A stretch of DNA of 64,000 nucleotides from Cypionkella psychrotolerans (lineage in GTDB: Bacteria > Pseudomonadota > Alphaproteobacteria > Rhodobacterales > Rhodobacteraceae), in contig NZ_LGIC01000061.1 of assembly GCF_001294535.1 (NCBI RefSeq), positions 124,001 through 188,000 on the forward strand, given 5' to 3'. Below the pieces are notes generated by a model that ran no database searches, was not told the origin of the DNA, and saw only the letters and a list, made by a program, of their open reading frames with translations. The stretch's first letter is position 1, and every line of letters begins with the position of its first letter. The position numbers were made by a program, and so were the translations under genes. Shown piece after piece: positions 17,233-26,013 of this stretch.

Positions 17233-18560
17233 GACGCGTCTCCTTTGGTATTCGCGCAGAAATTCAGGGTCGTGGAGTCACTGACGGGGCGATCGAAATG
17301 CACCGTCACTTTCGTGATATTCGGCATCGTGAAGGCCGACAACCCAAGGTAGAAGTTTCCAGTAGAACGCAACCTCTGACTGCGCTCTATTTTCGAGTGC
17401 CGGATTAATCCATCGGCGCCTTCGATGCTAAAATTGGCGATGCGCGGACCTTCGCCGCCGAAATCGGCAAAGATCGCATCATCAGCACCGACTTTGAGGC
17501 CTTCCAGCGAGGCCTCCACCGTGTTGGCATCCAGCTTGGTGATAGGCAAAGCGGTGGTGCAGGTATTGCCCGCTGCGGCGATCAGTTCTTCAATCGGCGC
17601 AGCACCATATTGCGCTAGGTTGTTGTAAATCGGATTTTCCCAGATCAGGAAGCGTGGGCGCTGTGCCTTGAATTCATCCGAGGTCATATACGAGGTCATC
17701 GAGCCGAACTGGTTGCCGCCGGTGATCGCGTAGTTGACGATCTCCAGTTGCGAATATTCCGCCAGAAAGCCCGCGAAATTGTTGATCGGGCTGTCGGAAT
17801 ACGAGGTGCCGACCAGAACCGCAGGCTGCACCTCGCTGGGGGTGGCGAAGATATCCAGGCCGCTCGCTGCCGTATCGGTGCTGGCAACGGCTTCGGTTTT
17901 ATAGGCCATCGTCTCGGTTGGTGGCAGCGATTTCGCGCAATAGCCTTGCAGGGTGCGGCGCATCCCCGAGAAGGCGACTTCGGGCGCAATCGCGGTAGTG
18001 ACGAAGGTTTGCTTCGGCAGATCGGCATAAGCCGGGTCGGCCTTGATATGCTCGGCAATCGCTTGTGCGCCCAGCCGCGCGCCTTGCGAGGTCCAGTGGA
18101 AGTCGTCGCCGAACAAGGCGCGCTCGCCGCCTTTGTTGTTGCGCAGGGCGGTCATCATATCGGGGGATTCGACACCCGCGGCGTTCAGCCGGGTGATGAA
18201 ATCGGTGTAGATCGCATTCGCCACTTCGGGCTGAAAGCCATAGTCGGCGGCATGGGCGGGCAGGTATTGCGGCATCACCTGCGACTTTGTCGGAATGGTC
18301 ACATAGATCAGCGTGGTGCCGTTTTCTTTCAGCACTTTCGCCAGCTGGCCCATCATATGCACGGTGCGTTCGTCCAGCGGATGCTGCATCCGCAGATCAG
18401 CGAAGGTGCGGAAGAACACACCGTCTTTGCCTTCAATCGCAGGCAGAACGGTGTTGAACTCATAGGCCGAACAATCGAAGTTTGAGGCGGTTTGCGCCAA
18501 GGCGGGCGCGGCTGTTAAGCCCAAGCCGAGTGCCACCGCGAGCCGGAAAGCTGCGTTCAT
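17229..18560 (-). CDS. algX: Alginate O-acetyltransferase AlgX
   Basis: Periplasmic SGNH-type acetyltransferase of 443 residues with a signal peptide (ending about residue 23). The catalytic pattern is present: D153 and H155 in GDDFHW, and Ser253 in GTSYSDS, matching the Asp-x-His and GTS motifs of AlgX and AlgJ. The C-terminal third (about 325-443) is the position of the carbohydrate-binding module in AlgX. It acetylates mannuronate residues as the chain passes through the periplasm. It overlaps genes on both sides by ATGA. Its length is close to that of the Pseudomonas protein (474 aa), which sets it apart from the shorter AlgJ encoded two genes upstream. Confidence 0.83.
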   Translation of the reverse strand: MNAAFRLAVALGLGLTAAPALAQTASNFDCSAYEFNTVLPAIEGKDGVFFRTFADLRMQHPLDERTVHMMGQLAKVLKENGTTLIYVTIPTKSQVMPQYLPAHAADYGFQPEVANAIYTDFITRLNAAGVESPDMMTALRNNKGGERALFGDDFHWTSQGARLGAQAIAEHIKADPAYADLPKQTFVTTAIAPEVAFSGMRRTLQGYCAKSLPPTETMAYKTEAVASTDTAASGLDIFATPSEVQPAVLVGTSYSDSPINNFAGFLAEYSQLEIVNYAITGGNQFGSMTSYMTSDEFKAQRPRFLIWENPIYNNLAQYGAAPIEELIAAAGNTCTTALPITKLDANTVEASLEGLKVGADDAIFADFGGEGPRIANFSIEGADGLIRHSKIERSQRLRSTGNFYLGLSAFTMPNITKVTVHFDRPVSDSTTLNFCANTKGDAS

Positions 18561-19378
18561 TGGGAAACCTCCGTGGGGTCAGTGGCGTCAAGTCGGGCGA
18601 GCAGGGTCTGCGCCATCGCGACTTTGCCGGGTTCATTCGAGGCGATCATCAGCGCCAGTGCCGCGCGGGCGGCGGGCACATCGGGGGCGCTGCCGTCTTG
18701 CGGCATGATCGCAGCTTGCGCTAGTTTTTGCGCGGCATTGGCATCGCCTGCCTTGGCGGCCTGCATCAGCCATTTGCGCGACTCGGCGGTGTCTTGGGCA
18801 AAAGGTTGGCCAATGGCGTACATATCGGCAAGGCCAAGTGCGGCTGCGGTATTGCCAGAACGCGCCAGCTTGACCAGAGCATCCTTGCTGCTTTTGATCT
18901 GTTTGTCGGACAGGGTGACTTCCGGCGATTTCATCAACGCGATCATGCGGCTCATGGCGAATTCGCGGCCCAGATAAGACGCCATCGCATAGTAATGCAC
19001 GGCAGAGGGCAGCGCGCTGGTTCTGCCGCTTTCTTCCAGCTTGCGGGCGTAATAGAACGCGGCAAGGCCATCACCGGAATCCGCCAGTTCCTGCATTTCG
19101 CTGGCGGTCAATTCGTCCTTGGCAATCATACGTTTGTGCAGGGTTTCCAGGCGTGACAACACTGGGGCAACCGGAGGTTTGGCGGCTTTGGCGGCTAAAC
19201 GCGCAGCCTTCTGCAGCGCCAACCTTTCGGCCAACTTCGCGGCTCTTTCTTCTTTGCTGGGATAGACTTTTGACACCACGGTCGGCGGCACCACACGGTC
19301 TTCTGCCTGCACCCGCAACGGAGTCGCCATAAAGCTGGTCAGCAACACGCTGGCGATGATCAGAGATTTAATCTGCAC
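18557..19378 (-). CDS. Small periplasmic Sel1-repeat protein of the alginate cluster
   Basis: A 273-residue exported protein (signal peptide to about residue 25, VQAED). A Lys/Ala/Arg-rich, probably helical or coiled segment (about 40-70, EERAAKLAERLALQKAARLA) is followed by Sel1-like repeats, for example YYARKLEESGRTSALPSAVH and WLMQAAKAGDANAAQKLAQA. It lies between algJ, whose end it overlaps by 11 bases, and algX. I do not know a counterpart in the Pseudomonas alginate operon; it may share the scaffold role with the 922-residue Sel1 protein. Confidence 0.7.
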   Translation of the reverse strand: MQIKSLIIASVLLTSFMATPLRVQAEDRVVPPTVVSKVYPSKEERAAKLAERLALQKAARLAAKAAKPPVAPVLSRLETLHKRMIAKDELTASEMQELADSGDGLAAFYYARKLEESGRTSALPSAVHYYAMASYLGREFAMSRMIALMKSPEVTLSDKQIKSSKDALVKLARSGNTAAALGLADMYAIGQPFAQDTAESRKWLMQAAKAGDANAAQKLAQAAIMPQDGSAPDVPAARAALALMIASNEPGKVAMAQTLLARLDATDPTEVSQ

Positions 19379-20450
19379 TTGCCAGCTCCTGCCCGATTTT
19401 ATGGCCGTCCCACAGCTTGGGATCGGTCAAATAGCGCAAAGGCATTTCCCAGATCACCACTTTCGGCGGGGCGTCGCGGAAACTGTCGGAGGCGAGGTAT
19501 TTGTCCATCGGTTTGACCGGGCCAAGGCCCTGTTCGGCAGCGTTCAGCACGTCTTGGTGCAGATCAAGCTTCAGGGCTTCGGCAAAGCTCCAATGCGGAT
19601 TGGCGCTGTAAGAGGTGCCGATCAGAACCACATCGACTTGGGCGGCGGCGAAGATGTCGCTGGCGTCAGCGGGGGCGGCGACCAGATAGGGATTGGCGTC
19701 TTCACGATCCAGACCCAGCATCGGCGCGATACCTTCGGTGGTGACATAGGACACCAGATCGCCTGCGAATTCGGCTTTGGGTTCTTCGGTGCGGGTCATC
19801 TGGGCCGTGCCCAGCGGAATCAGGCCGGATTTTGCCACAGCAGCGGCCACGGTGGCGGCACCGTCGAGCGTCCAATGGGTATCGGTGGCGAAGAAAGCAG
19901 GTTTGGTTTTCACCAGCTCCACCAGCGGGGTGCGGGCATCGACGGTTTCGATTTGCGCTGCGTTCAGCTTGGCCAACAGGTCAGCGTAGAAGCCTGCCAT
20001 TTCGGCGGAGAGTTCCGGCGCTGCGGCCTCGGCGGCTTGCACATCAACCTTGGCGGGCAGCGGCACCACGATCAGCTTGGTGCCGTGGGCGGCGAGCAGA
20101 TCGCGCACCTCGGCGATTTTGGCGACCGAAGGCGACAGGCTTGCAGGCAGCGGCCGGGTTTCTTCCGAGGTGAACAGCCAGCCATCGCGGCCCACGACGA
20201 CGCCCTTGCGGCCCTCGCCGATCAGCAGATAGCGGGCCGCACCCATGACGCCGATCGAAGGCTCGCGGTGCGGCATCGCGGTTTTGTACAGCGTGTCAAA
20301 GCTGTGGGTGACGGTGCCGCGCAGGGCGGCCACGTCAAACGCCGCCAGCTTGCCGCCGGGTTCTTCATAGACCGCCAGATTGGCGAAGGGGACGTAGCCG
20401 AAAAACATCACCGGCAGGAAGTAGCGAGATATCCGATAGAAGCGCTGCAT
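19368..20450 (-). CDS. algJ: Alginate O-acetyltransferase AlgJ
   Basis: A 360-residue membrane-anchored SGNH-like protein. An N-terminal membrane segment (about residues 8-27) places the rest in the periplasm. The catalytic motifs are ATDTHW (D190, H192) and LIGTSYS (Ser280), as in AlgJ. AlgJ takes acetyl groups brought across the membrane by AlgI and passes them on towards AlgX. The gene follows algI after 12 bases, the usual I-J order. Confidence 0.83.
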   Translation of the reverse strand: MQRFYRISRYFLPVMFFGYVPFANLAVYEEPGGKLAAFDVAALRGTVTHSFDTLYKTAMPHREPSIGVMGAARYLLIGEGRKGVVVGRDGWLFTSEETRPLPASLSPSVAKIAEVRDLLAAHGTKLIVVPLPAKVDVQAAEAAAPELSAEMAGFYADLLAKLNAAQIETVDARTPLVELVKTKPAFFATDTHWTLDGAATVAAAVAKSGLIPLGTAQMTRTEEPKAEFAGDLVSYVTTEGIAPMLGLDREDANPYLVAAPADASDIFAAAQVDVVLIGTSYSANPHWSFAEALKLDLHQDVLNAAEQGLGPVKPMDKYLASDSFRDAPPKVVIWEMPLRYLTDPKLWDGHKIGQELASAD

Positions 20451-20462
20451 GGCGATCCTCCT

Positions 20463-21905
20463 TCAGAACTGGAAATACAGGAAGGGCGAGAAGCTCGCCT
20501 CGGCCAGTTTCATGATCGCAAGCATGGCGATCAGCGACACAACAGCGACGGGCAGCAGCGAGGTGGCGGCGGTCAGCGTGCCATTGCTGCTGACGCCGAT
20601 GCCCCCCTGCGGCGCGAAATACATCTCTTTGCCGATGCGGTTGATGTGTGGTTCAGCCGCGCAATAGATCATCGCAATCACCAGCATCACCATGCTTTCG
20701 CCGCTGAGCTGGAAAGCCACGTCCATCGGGATGGCAAAGCCGTGCAGGCCGATCATGCCCGCGTAAACATCCATCGCTTGGTGCATGTCGACAGCGCGGA
20801 AGGCGACCCAGCCGATCAGCACCAAGAGCAAGGTTTGCACGAGGCCGATGAAGGACGAGCGGTTGGCCCAGCCGGTGGCGCGCTCAATCGCGAGCCAAGC
20901 GCCGTGCCAGATGCCCCAAGCGAGGAAGGTGCCATTCGCACCATGCCAGAGGCCACCCAAAACCATCACGATCATCAGGTTGACATAGGTGCGGGTCGGG
21001 CCGACGCGGTTGCCGCCCAGCGGGATATAGAGGTAATCGCGCAACCAGACTGACAGTGAGATGTGCCAGCGTCGCCAAAACTCGGTGATCGAGCGGCTGA
21101 TATAGGGCATGTCGAAGTTCTTGCGGAACCGGAAGCCCATCATCAGGCCAAGGCCCACCGCCATATCGGAATAGCCCGAGAAGTCGAAGTAAAGCTGCAT
21201 CATATAGGCAACCGAGCCGAGCCATGAGAGGGCTGCGCTTGGGTCAGGCGTGTTGAAGGCGACATCCGCCAAGGGGGCGATTGTATCGGCCAGCAGCACC
21301 TTTTTGCCCAAGCCCACGATGAACAGGGCCAAGCCATCGGCAAACAGCACCAGCGAATGGGTGCGGTGCTTGAATTGGTCGGCGAGGTCTTTGAAGCGCA
21401 AGATCGGCCCTGCCACCAGCTGTGGGAACAGCGCGATAAAGGCGGCGAAATCGAAGAATTTCAGCGTCGCATCGGCGTCTTTGCGGGTGACATCGACCAG
21501 ATAGCTGATCGAATGGAACACATAGAACGACACGCCAATCGGCAGGATCAGACGCCAGTGCACGCCCAGACCAGCGGCATCGGTGCCGAACAGTTGCGCG
21601 AGGCTGTCGATGAAGAAGTTGAGGTATTTGAACACGCCCAGCACGGCCAGACAGCCCGCCACCCCAATGCCACACCACATTTTCGCGCGCGGGGTGTCGA
21701 GGTTTTTGGCGATCAGCAGGCCGATGTAGAAGGTCCACAGGGTTGTGCCGAACAGCAGCAGCAGAAAGTCGAACCGCCACCAGCCATAGAACAGGTAGGA
21801 CGCGAACAGGATCACCATCGAGCGGCCCTTGGCGGGCGTCAGATAGTAGATGCACAGAAACAGCGGCAGGAATAGAAACAGGAAGGTTTCCGATGAAAAG
21901 ACCAT
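20463..21905 (-). CDS. algI: MBOAT family O-acyltransferase AlgI
   Basis: Polytopic inner-membrane acyltransferase of 480 residues with about ten membrane helices. MBOAT landmarks are present: VSFYVFHSISYLVD, QLYFDFSGYSDMAVGLGLMM, EFWRRWHISLSVWLRDYLYI and the catalytic His region GGLWHGANGTFLAWG. It would carry acetyl groups across the inner membrane for AlgJ and AlgX. The ATG at 21905 is preferred over upstream codons in the same frame because CAGGAG stands seven bases before it and the hydrophobic N terminus of AlgI proteins (MVFSSETFLFLFLPLF) begins there. Related MBOAT proteins serve other polysaccharides, but the flanking alginate genes settle the role. Confidence 0.9.
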   Translation of the reverse strand: MVFSSETFLFLFLPLFLCIYYLTPAKGRSMVILFASYLFYGWWRFDFLLLLFGTTLWTFYIGLLIAKNLDTPRAKMWCGIGVAGCLAVLGVFKYLNFFIDSLAQLFGTDAAGLGVHWRLILPIGVSFYVFHSISYLVDVTRKDADATLKFFDFAAFIALFPQLVAGPILRFKDLADQFKHRTHSLVLFADGLALFIVGLGKKVLLADTIAPLADVAFNTPDPSAALSWLGSVAYMMQLYFDFSGYSDMAVGLGLMMGFRFRKNFDMPYISRSITEFWRRWHISLSVWLRDYLYIPLGGNRVGPTRTYVNLMIVMVLGGLWHGANGTFLAWGIWHGAWLAIERATGWANRSSFIGLVQTLLLVLIGWVAFRAVDMHQAMDVYAGMIGLHGFAIPMDVAFQLSGESMVMLVIAMIYCAAEPHINRIGKEMYFAPQGGIGVSSNGTLTAATSLLPVAVVSLIAMLAIMKLAEASFSPFLYFQF

Positions 21906-21909
21906 GAGG

Positions 21910-23415
21910 TTACTCCTGACTGCACATCGAGGCGAAGTCGGCATCATCTGCCGCAGCGCTCGAAATCTGGAAAACAGCCGCGTGGTCGGTGCGGCCTGAG
22001 GTGAGGAATGCGGCCTGATGTTGGGCGAATTCACCGTCGAAAATGCGGGGTAGTTGCGCGCTCAGATCGTTGTCGCGCAGGGTGACAAGGTGCAAAGCCG
22101 CGCCGGTCAGACCGATCTGGTTTTGCGCCATCAAGTTGCTGTTCAACTCCATCCGCGCTTTGGTCAACTGCGCGCCAACGGCAATGGCAGAGCCAGCATT
22201 GCCGACCAGCGCATTGCCTGCGATTTGGACATATCCGGTTTTAGTCAAGCGCAGGCCGACCGCGCCATTGGCGGCGATGACGTTGTCTTGCACCGAAAGG
22301 CAGGAGGCGGTTTTGGCGGTAAGCCCGCTCTGCGCGTTGTCCAGCACTGCATTGCCGCGCAGGGTGATGCCAAAGCTGCCACCATCGACTTGCACGCCAT
22401 TGCCCTGCCCGCCTAGCACCAGATTGCCCGCGATCAGCATATCTTTCGAGCGCGCGGTGACCCGAAGGCCAGCCCCAGCTTTGGTGTTGTAAATCGTATT
22501 GCCCAAGGCCGCGCCTTCGCCGACTTGCGCCAAGATCAGCGCGCCACCGCGCGATGCCAGAAACGCGTTCTGCGTCACCTGCGCGGCTTTGGTGCCGATC
22601 AGAGCAACGCCGCCGATATCTTCAAAGCGATTGTCGCGCAGCACCGAGGGGGTGGTCGAGGCGAACAGACCTTGGGTTGAGATCACGAAGCCCGCGAAGG
22701 GGCCAAGCTCGGCCATGCCCAAAGCTTGAAACGTATTGGCTTCGGCATAGACTTGGCCTGAGCCTGAGGTCAGCACGAAGGGGCGATACAGCGACTCGGG
22801 CGCGTCGGCGGCGACATCGCTGCGCAAAGTAGCCCCGCGCAGGTCAAGTTTGCCGAAGTTCAGAAGGAAGGCGCCCTCTGCCGCCTGCATCTGCAACACA
22901 TCGCCAGGGTGGATCAGCAAGGTCGCGCCCTGCCAGATCACCAGCGGGCGCGACAGAGTGACAACGCCATCCGCCATTGCAATGCCTGCAATGCCCTGCT
23001 GCTCTGCCTCTGTCGCCAAATCTTGAAGGCTGATCACGCCCGCGCTGATGAAGATCCCGGCCTTGCTGTTGTGCTGGGCCTGCTGCACGCGGAGCTGGTT
23101 GTTGGTGCCTTCCGAGATCGACAGCTGCGTAAGCGCGATCTGGGTATCCCCTGCCGCAACCTTGGCGGCATCGCCCGAAGGCAGTGTCACATCGGCAAAC
23201 GCTTGCGGACGGGGCGCAGGTTTCAAACCATAAAGCCCGGCAATCTGCGCCACCGCGTCATAGGCGAAGCCTTGGGGGCTCATCCCGCCGGCGTCTTGCT
23301 GCAATCCGGCGATGCCTGCGTGCAAGGCGGCGCTGTCGGCAAGCTTGGGGGCGGCTTGCCCTATGCTTGCGCTGAACAGCACAGCACTCGCCAGATATGC
23401 CCAGATGCGGATCAT
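21910..23415 (-). CDS. algG: AlgG-like right-handed beta-helix protein, epimerase motif DPHD absent
   Basis: Periplasmic protein of 501 residues (signal peptide ending about residue 21) with a right-handed beta-helix made of repeats such as VLRDNRFEDIGGVALIG, LRVTARSKDMLIAGNLVLGG and LRLTKTGYVQIAGNALVGN. AlgG is the periplasmic mannuronan C-5 epimerase and also part of the export scaffold. In active AlgG the helix carries YGIDPHD; the matching segment here (about residues 290-298) reads GGALILAQV, and no DPH occurs anywhere in the protein. Either the epimerase activity is lost and the scaffold role kept, or the protein has another activity. It starts one base after the algA stop. Confidence 0.72.
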   Translation of the reverse strand: MIRIWAYLASAVLFSASIGQAAPKLADSAALHAGIAGLQQDAGGMSPQGFAYDAVAQIAGLYGLKPAPRPQAFADVTLPSGDAAKVAAGDTQIALTQLSISEGTNNQLRVQQAQHNSKAGIFISAGVISLQDLATEAEQQGIAGIAMADGVVTLSRPLVIWQGATLLIHPGDVLQMQAAEGAFLLNFGKLDLRGATLRSDVAADAPESLYRPFVLTSGSGQVYAEANTFQALGMAELGPFAGFVISTQGLFASTTPSVLRDNRFEDIGGVALIGTKAAQVTQNAFLASRGGALILAQVGEGAALGNTIYNTKAGAGLRVTARSKDMLIAGNLVLGGQGNGVQVDGGSFGITLRGNAVLDNAQSGLTAKTASCLSVQDNVIAANGAVGLRLTKTGYVQIAGNALVGNAGSAIAVGAQLTKARMELNSNLMAQNQIGLTGAALHLVTLRDNDLSAQLPRIFDGEFAQHQAAFLTSGRTDHAAVFQISSAAADDADFASMCSQE

Positions 23416-23416
23416 C

Positions 23417-24889
23417 CTATTGCACCGCCCCGGTCACGGGTTTCAAAGGTCCGGATTTGGTGAACAAGGACGCCACTGCCTTGACGGTCGAGGCCGCCAC
23501 TTCGGCGACATTTTCGGCGTCATAGGTCATCAAAAGCTGCATCGCCCGCAATTCTTTCGACCCGGTATTGGTCAGGGGCAAAGTCACATCGGCGGGAATG
23601 GTGACGCTGTCGCCGCGCGCAACCGCGACCATTTTGCCTTCACGCTCGTAAACGCCGCCGCCGTTGAGGAAGGTCAGCAGGCTGGGGCCGTGGCCGGTGC
23701 CGTTAACTTTCAGCGAAGCGCCGGGGGCCACGACCAGCATCCGCATGTCATAGCCATCATCCTTGGCCAGCAACTCGACCTGCCCCCAGTTGGTATCGCG
23801 CAAAAGGTGGCTGGAGACTTCAGGGCGGTTCATGCCCTTCAGATGCTCGACCACTTGCTTGACGCTTTGAGCATGGTCGCGGTTCATCACCAGCAGCGCA
23901 TCGGGGGTATCGACCACGATCATGTCGCGCAGGCCAATCACCGCCACCAAGCGCGAGTCGCTTTGGATCAGCGAGTTTTGCGTATCCAAGGCAATCACGT
24001 CGCCGTTGATCACGTTGCCATGCTCATTGCGGGTGGAGATTTTCTGCACCGCATTCCACGCGCCAACATCATCCCATTGAATGTCCCGCGCAGGGGCCAA
24101 AGCGACGGCGGTGGAACGTTCAAACACCAGCCGCTCGGTCGGTTCGGATTTGGCTTTGACGAAAGAGGTTTCCTCAAGATGCAACGCGCCGTTGATCAGC
24201 TTGCCCGCACTGACAGCGGCGGAGACGGCGTAGAAGGTTTCCGGCTCGAACCGGTGGAATTCTTCGATCAGTACATCGGCGCGGAACAGGCTGATCCCGG
24301 AAGCCCAATAGGAATAGCCACCGGAAATCAACGCCTGTGCACGCTCATAGGGTGGCTTTTCGATGAAGGTTTCGACCCGATGCAGTCCGGGATAGTTGGT
24401 ATAGCCGCCGCCATCGACGATATAGCCGTAGCCGATTTCGGGGTAAGCTGGGGGGACCCCGAACAGCACGATGCGGCCATTGTCGGCGGCTTGTTGCATG
24501 GCGACCACGGTGGCGTTCAGATCACCGGTGATGATGTGATCCGAAGGCAGCACCAGAAGCTGCGCCTCCGGGTCTTCGGCGATCACCGACAGCGCCGCAG
24601 CCAGCACGGCGGGGCCGGTGTTGCGGCCCATCGGTTCAGCAATCACCGTTCCGGTCAGTTGCAAATCGCGCATCTGACGCGCGACCAGCTGGGTTTGGCC
24701 CGCGCTGGTCACGATGATCGGTGACTTATACACGCCGCCGCGGTGACGCTGCAGGGTGGTCTGAAAATAGCTCAGACTGCCCTTGCCTTGCACCGGCTGA
24801 AACTGCTTCGGCTGCTCGACTCGGGACATCGGCCAGAGCCGCGATCCCATGCCACCGCACAGAACCAAGGGGTAAATCGACGTTTTCAT
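23417..24889 (-). CDS. algA: Mannose-1-phosphate guanylyltransferase (AlgA type) with degenerate isomerase domain
   Basis: Full-length (490 aa) relative of bifunctional AlgA. The N-terminal nucleotidyltransferase domain is intact, with PLVLCGGMGSRLWPMSR and PKQF at 7-30, LLVLPSDH near 111 and VETFIEKP near 172; it would make GDP-mannose. The C-terminal cupin-type phosphomannose isomerase domain is present in outline (NWG at 367, VVAPGASLKV near 386). The metal-binding stretch QMHHHRAEHW of active enzymes is replaced by KVNGTGHGPSLL (394-405), and the later ENHS and GETHRL segments are also gone. Fructose-6-phosphate to mannose-6-phosphate conversion would need another enzyme. AlgA lies at the end of the Pseudomonas operon but in the middle here. 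Confidence 0.8.
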   Translation of the reverse strand: MKTSIYPLVLCGGMGSRLWPMSRVEQPKQFQPVQGKGSLSYFQTTLQRHRGGVYKSPIIVTSAGQTQLVARQMRDLQLTGTVIAEPMGRNTGPAVLAAALSVIAEDPEAQLLVLPSDHIITGDLNATVVAMQQAADNGRIVLFGVPPAYPEIGYGYIVDGGGYTNYPGLHRVETFIEKPPYERAQALISGGYSYWASGISLFRADVLIEEFHRFEPETFYAVSAAVSAGKLINGALHLEETSFVKAKSEPTERLVFERSTAVALAPARDIQWDDVGAWNAVQKISTRNEHGNVINGDVIALDTQNSLIQSDSRLVAVIGLRDMIVVDTPDALLVMNRDHAQSVKQVVEHLKGMNRPEVSSHLLRDTNWGQVELLAKDDGYDMRMLVVAPGASLKVNGTGHGPSLLTFLNGGGVYEREGKMVAVARGDSVTIPADVTLPLTNTGSKELRAMQLLMTYDAENVAEVAASTVKAVASLFTKSGPLKPVTGAVQ

Positions 24890-24958
24890 TGCGCGCTCCG
24901 CTGGGTCATTGCCCGAAGGAAAAATCTGAAAGAGGTGGTAACGGGGGAAGTGCTCGAC

Positions 24959-25993
24959 TTAGAACCAAGGTTTCTTGATGATGGTCAGCTTGGCCAGTTG
25001 GCCCAACTGCTCGGCTTGCAAAGGAGAGGCCGGGATCAACCGCACCGGCAGGCCCGCATCGGTGGCTTCGGCCCGCAGGCTGGCAGGATCGACGGTGGCG
25101 TTGATCGTGCTGCCGTCGCCGAACTGCACCTTGACGTGATCGGCAAACGCCAGCGTCAGCACATCAGCGGCGGGCACGGTTGCGGTCAGCACCATCGGCG
25201 CATCGGCGGCATGAACGTTCAGCATCGGCTCGCCCGCGCTGACGGTGGCCCCGACCGTTGCGGCCAAGGCGGTTGCTTTGCAGTCGCAGGGCATCGCAAT
25301 CGACAGCATCTCGCCCGAGGTGGCGCGGATGGTGAAGGCGACTTCGCCCTTGGCGGCGGCAAGGTTGACGTAATCGACTTGGCCCGCAGAGATCGCGGTC
25401 AGCGTCATGCCGTCTTGCACAGCCAGACCGGGGGCGGCGAGCGGCAGGGTGAAGATGCGGTTATAGGCCAAGGTGCCGACCGCTGCGACCAAAGCCAGAG
25501 TGGCGAATGCCAGCCCAGCGCTGCCCAAGACCCGGCTAAACGTCAGGCGCTTTGCGATCATGGCCGCCGCGCGGTTGGCGGGGGACGGAATCGAGGGCGC
25601 AACGCCGATCACCTCACCCAAGGCGACCAGATCGCCCGCGATGTAAGAATTGATCAGATGGCGCAGCTGCGGCAGATGCTCGCCTGCAGGATCGACGAAA
25701 TTAACGGTGGCGTGACCGTTTCCACGATCCAAGGACTGCACTTGCCCCAGCACCTCCAGCGTGACGCTGAAGCCTTTGAACGGGAACATGAAGCGCATCA
25801 GGCGGGTGGCGCCATCCAAGGCAGGATCCATCAGCCCGGTGATTTCGGCGGCGACCAGCGACAGACGTTCGCCCTTGAACTGCCGCCCGTCGATGCCGAC
25901 GACGAAGGGAATATCCAGCAAAGGATGCTCGCCCTGCACGGGCAGATTGGGCAGGTGGCCGATGGTTTGGCTCTCAGCGGTGTTGGTGTCCAT
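24959..25993 (-). CDS. alg44: Alginate co-polymerase Alg44, PilZ motifs degenerate
   Basis: A 344-residue protein with a PilZ-like N-terminal domain (about 14-130), one membrane helix (about 155-177) and a periplasmic MFP-like domain with the family's CDC motif (236-238). The segment LPQLRHLINSYIAGDLVALG closely resembles Alg44. In Pseudomonas the PilZ domain binds c-di-GMP through RxxxR and D/NxSxxG, which activates Alg8. Here the first motif position reads GEHPL (21-25) and the second AAEITG (48-53), so the binding residues appear lost. The start at 25993 follows the Alg8 stop by 20 bases. Confidence 0.78.
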   Translation of the reverse strand: MDTNTAESQTIGHLPNLPVQGEHPLLDIPFVVGIDGRQFKGERLSLVAAEITGLMDPALDGATRLMRFMFPFKGFSVTLEVLGQVQSLDRGNGHATVNFVDPAGEHLPQLRHLINSYIAGDLVALGEVIGVAPSIPSPANRAAAMIAKRLTFSRVLGSAGLAFATLALVAAVGTLAYNRIFTLPLAAPGLAVQDGMTLTAISAGQVDYVNLAAAKGEVAFTIRATSGEMLSIAMPCDCKATALAATVGATVSAGEPMLNVHAADAPMVLTATVPAADVLTLAFADHVKVQFGDGSTINATVDPASLRAEATDAGLPVRLIPASPLQAEQLGQLAKLTIIKKPWF

Positions 25994-26013
25994 TTTCGTA
26001 TTCCTTCGCGAAT

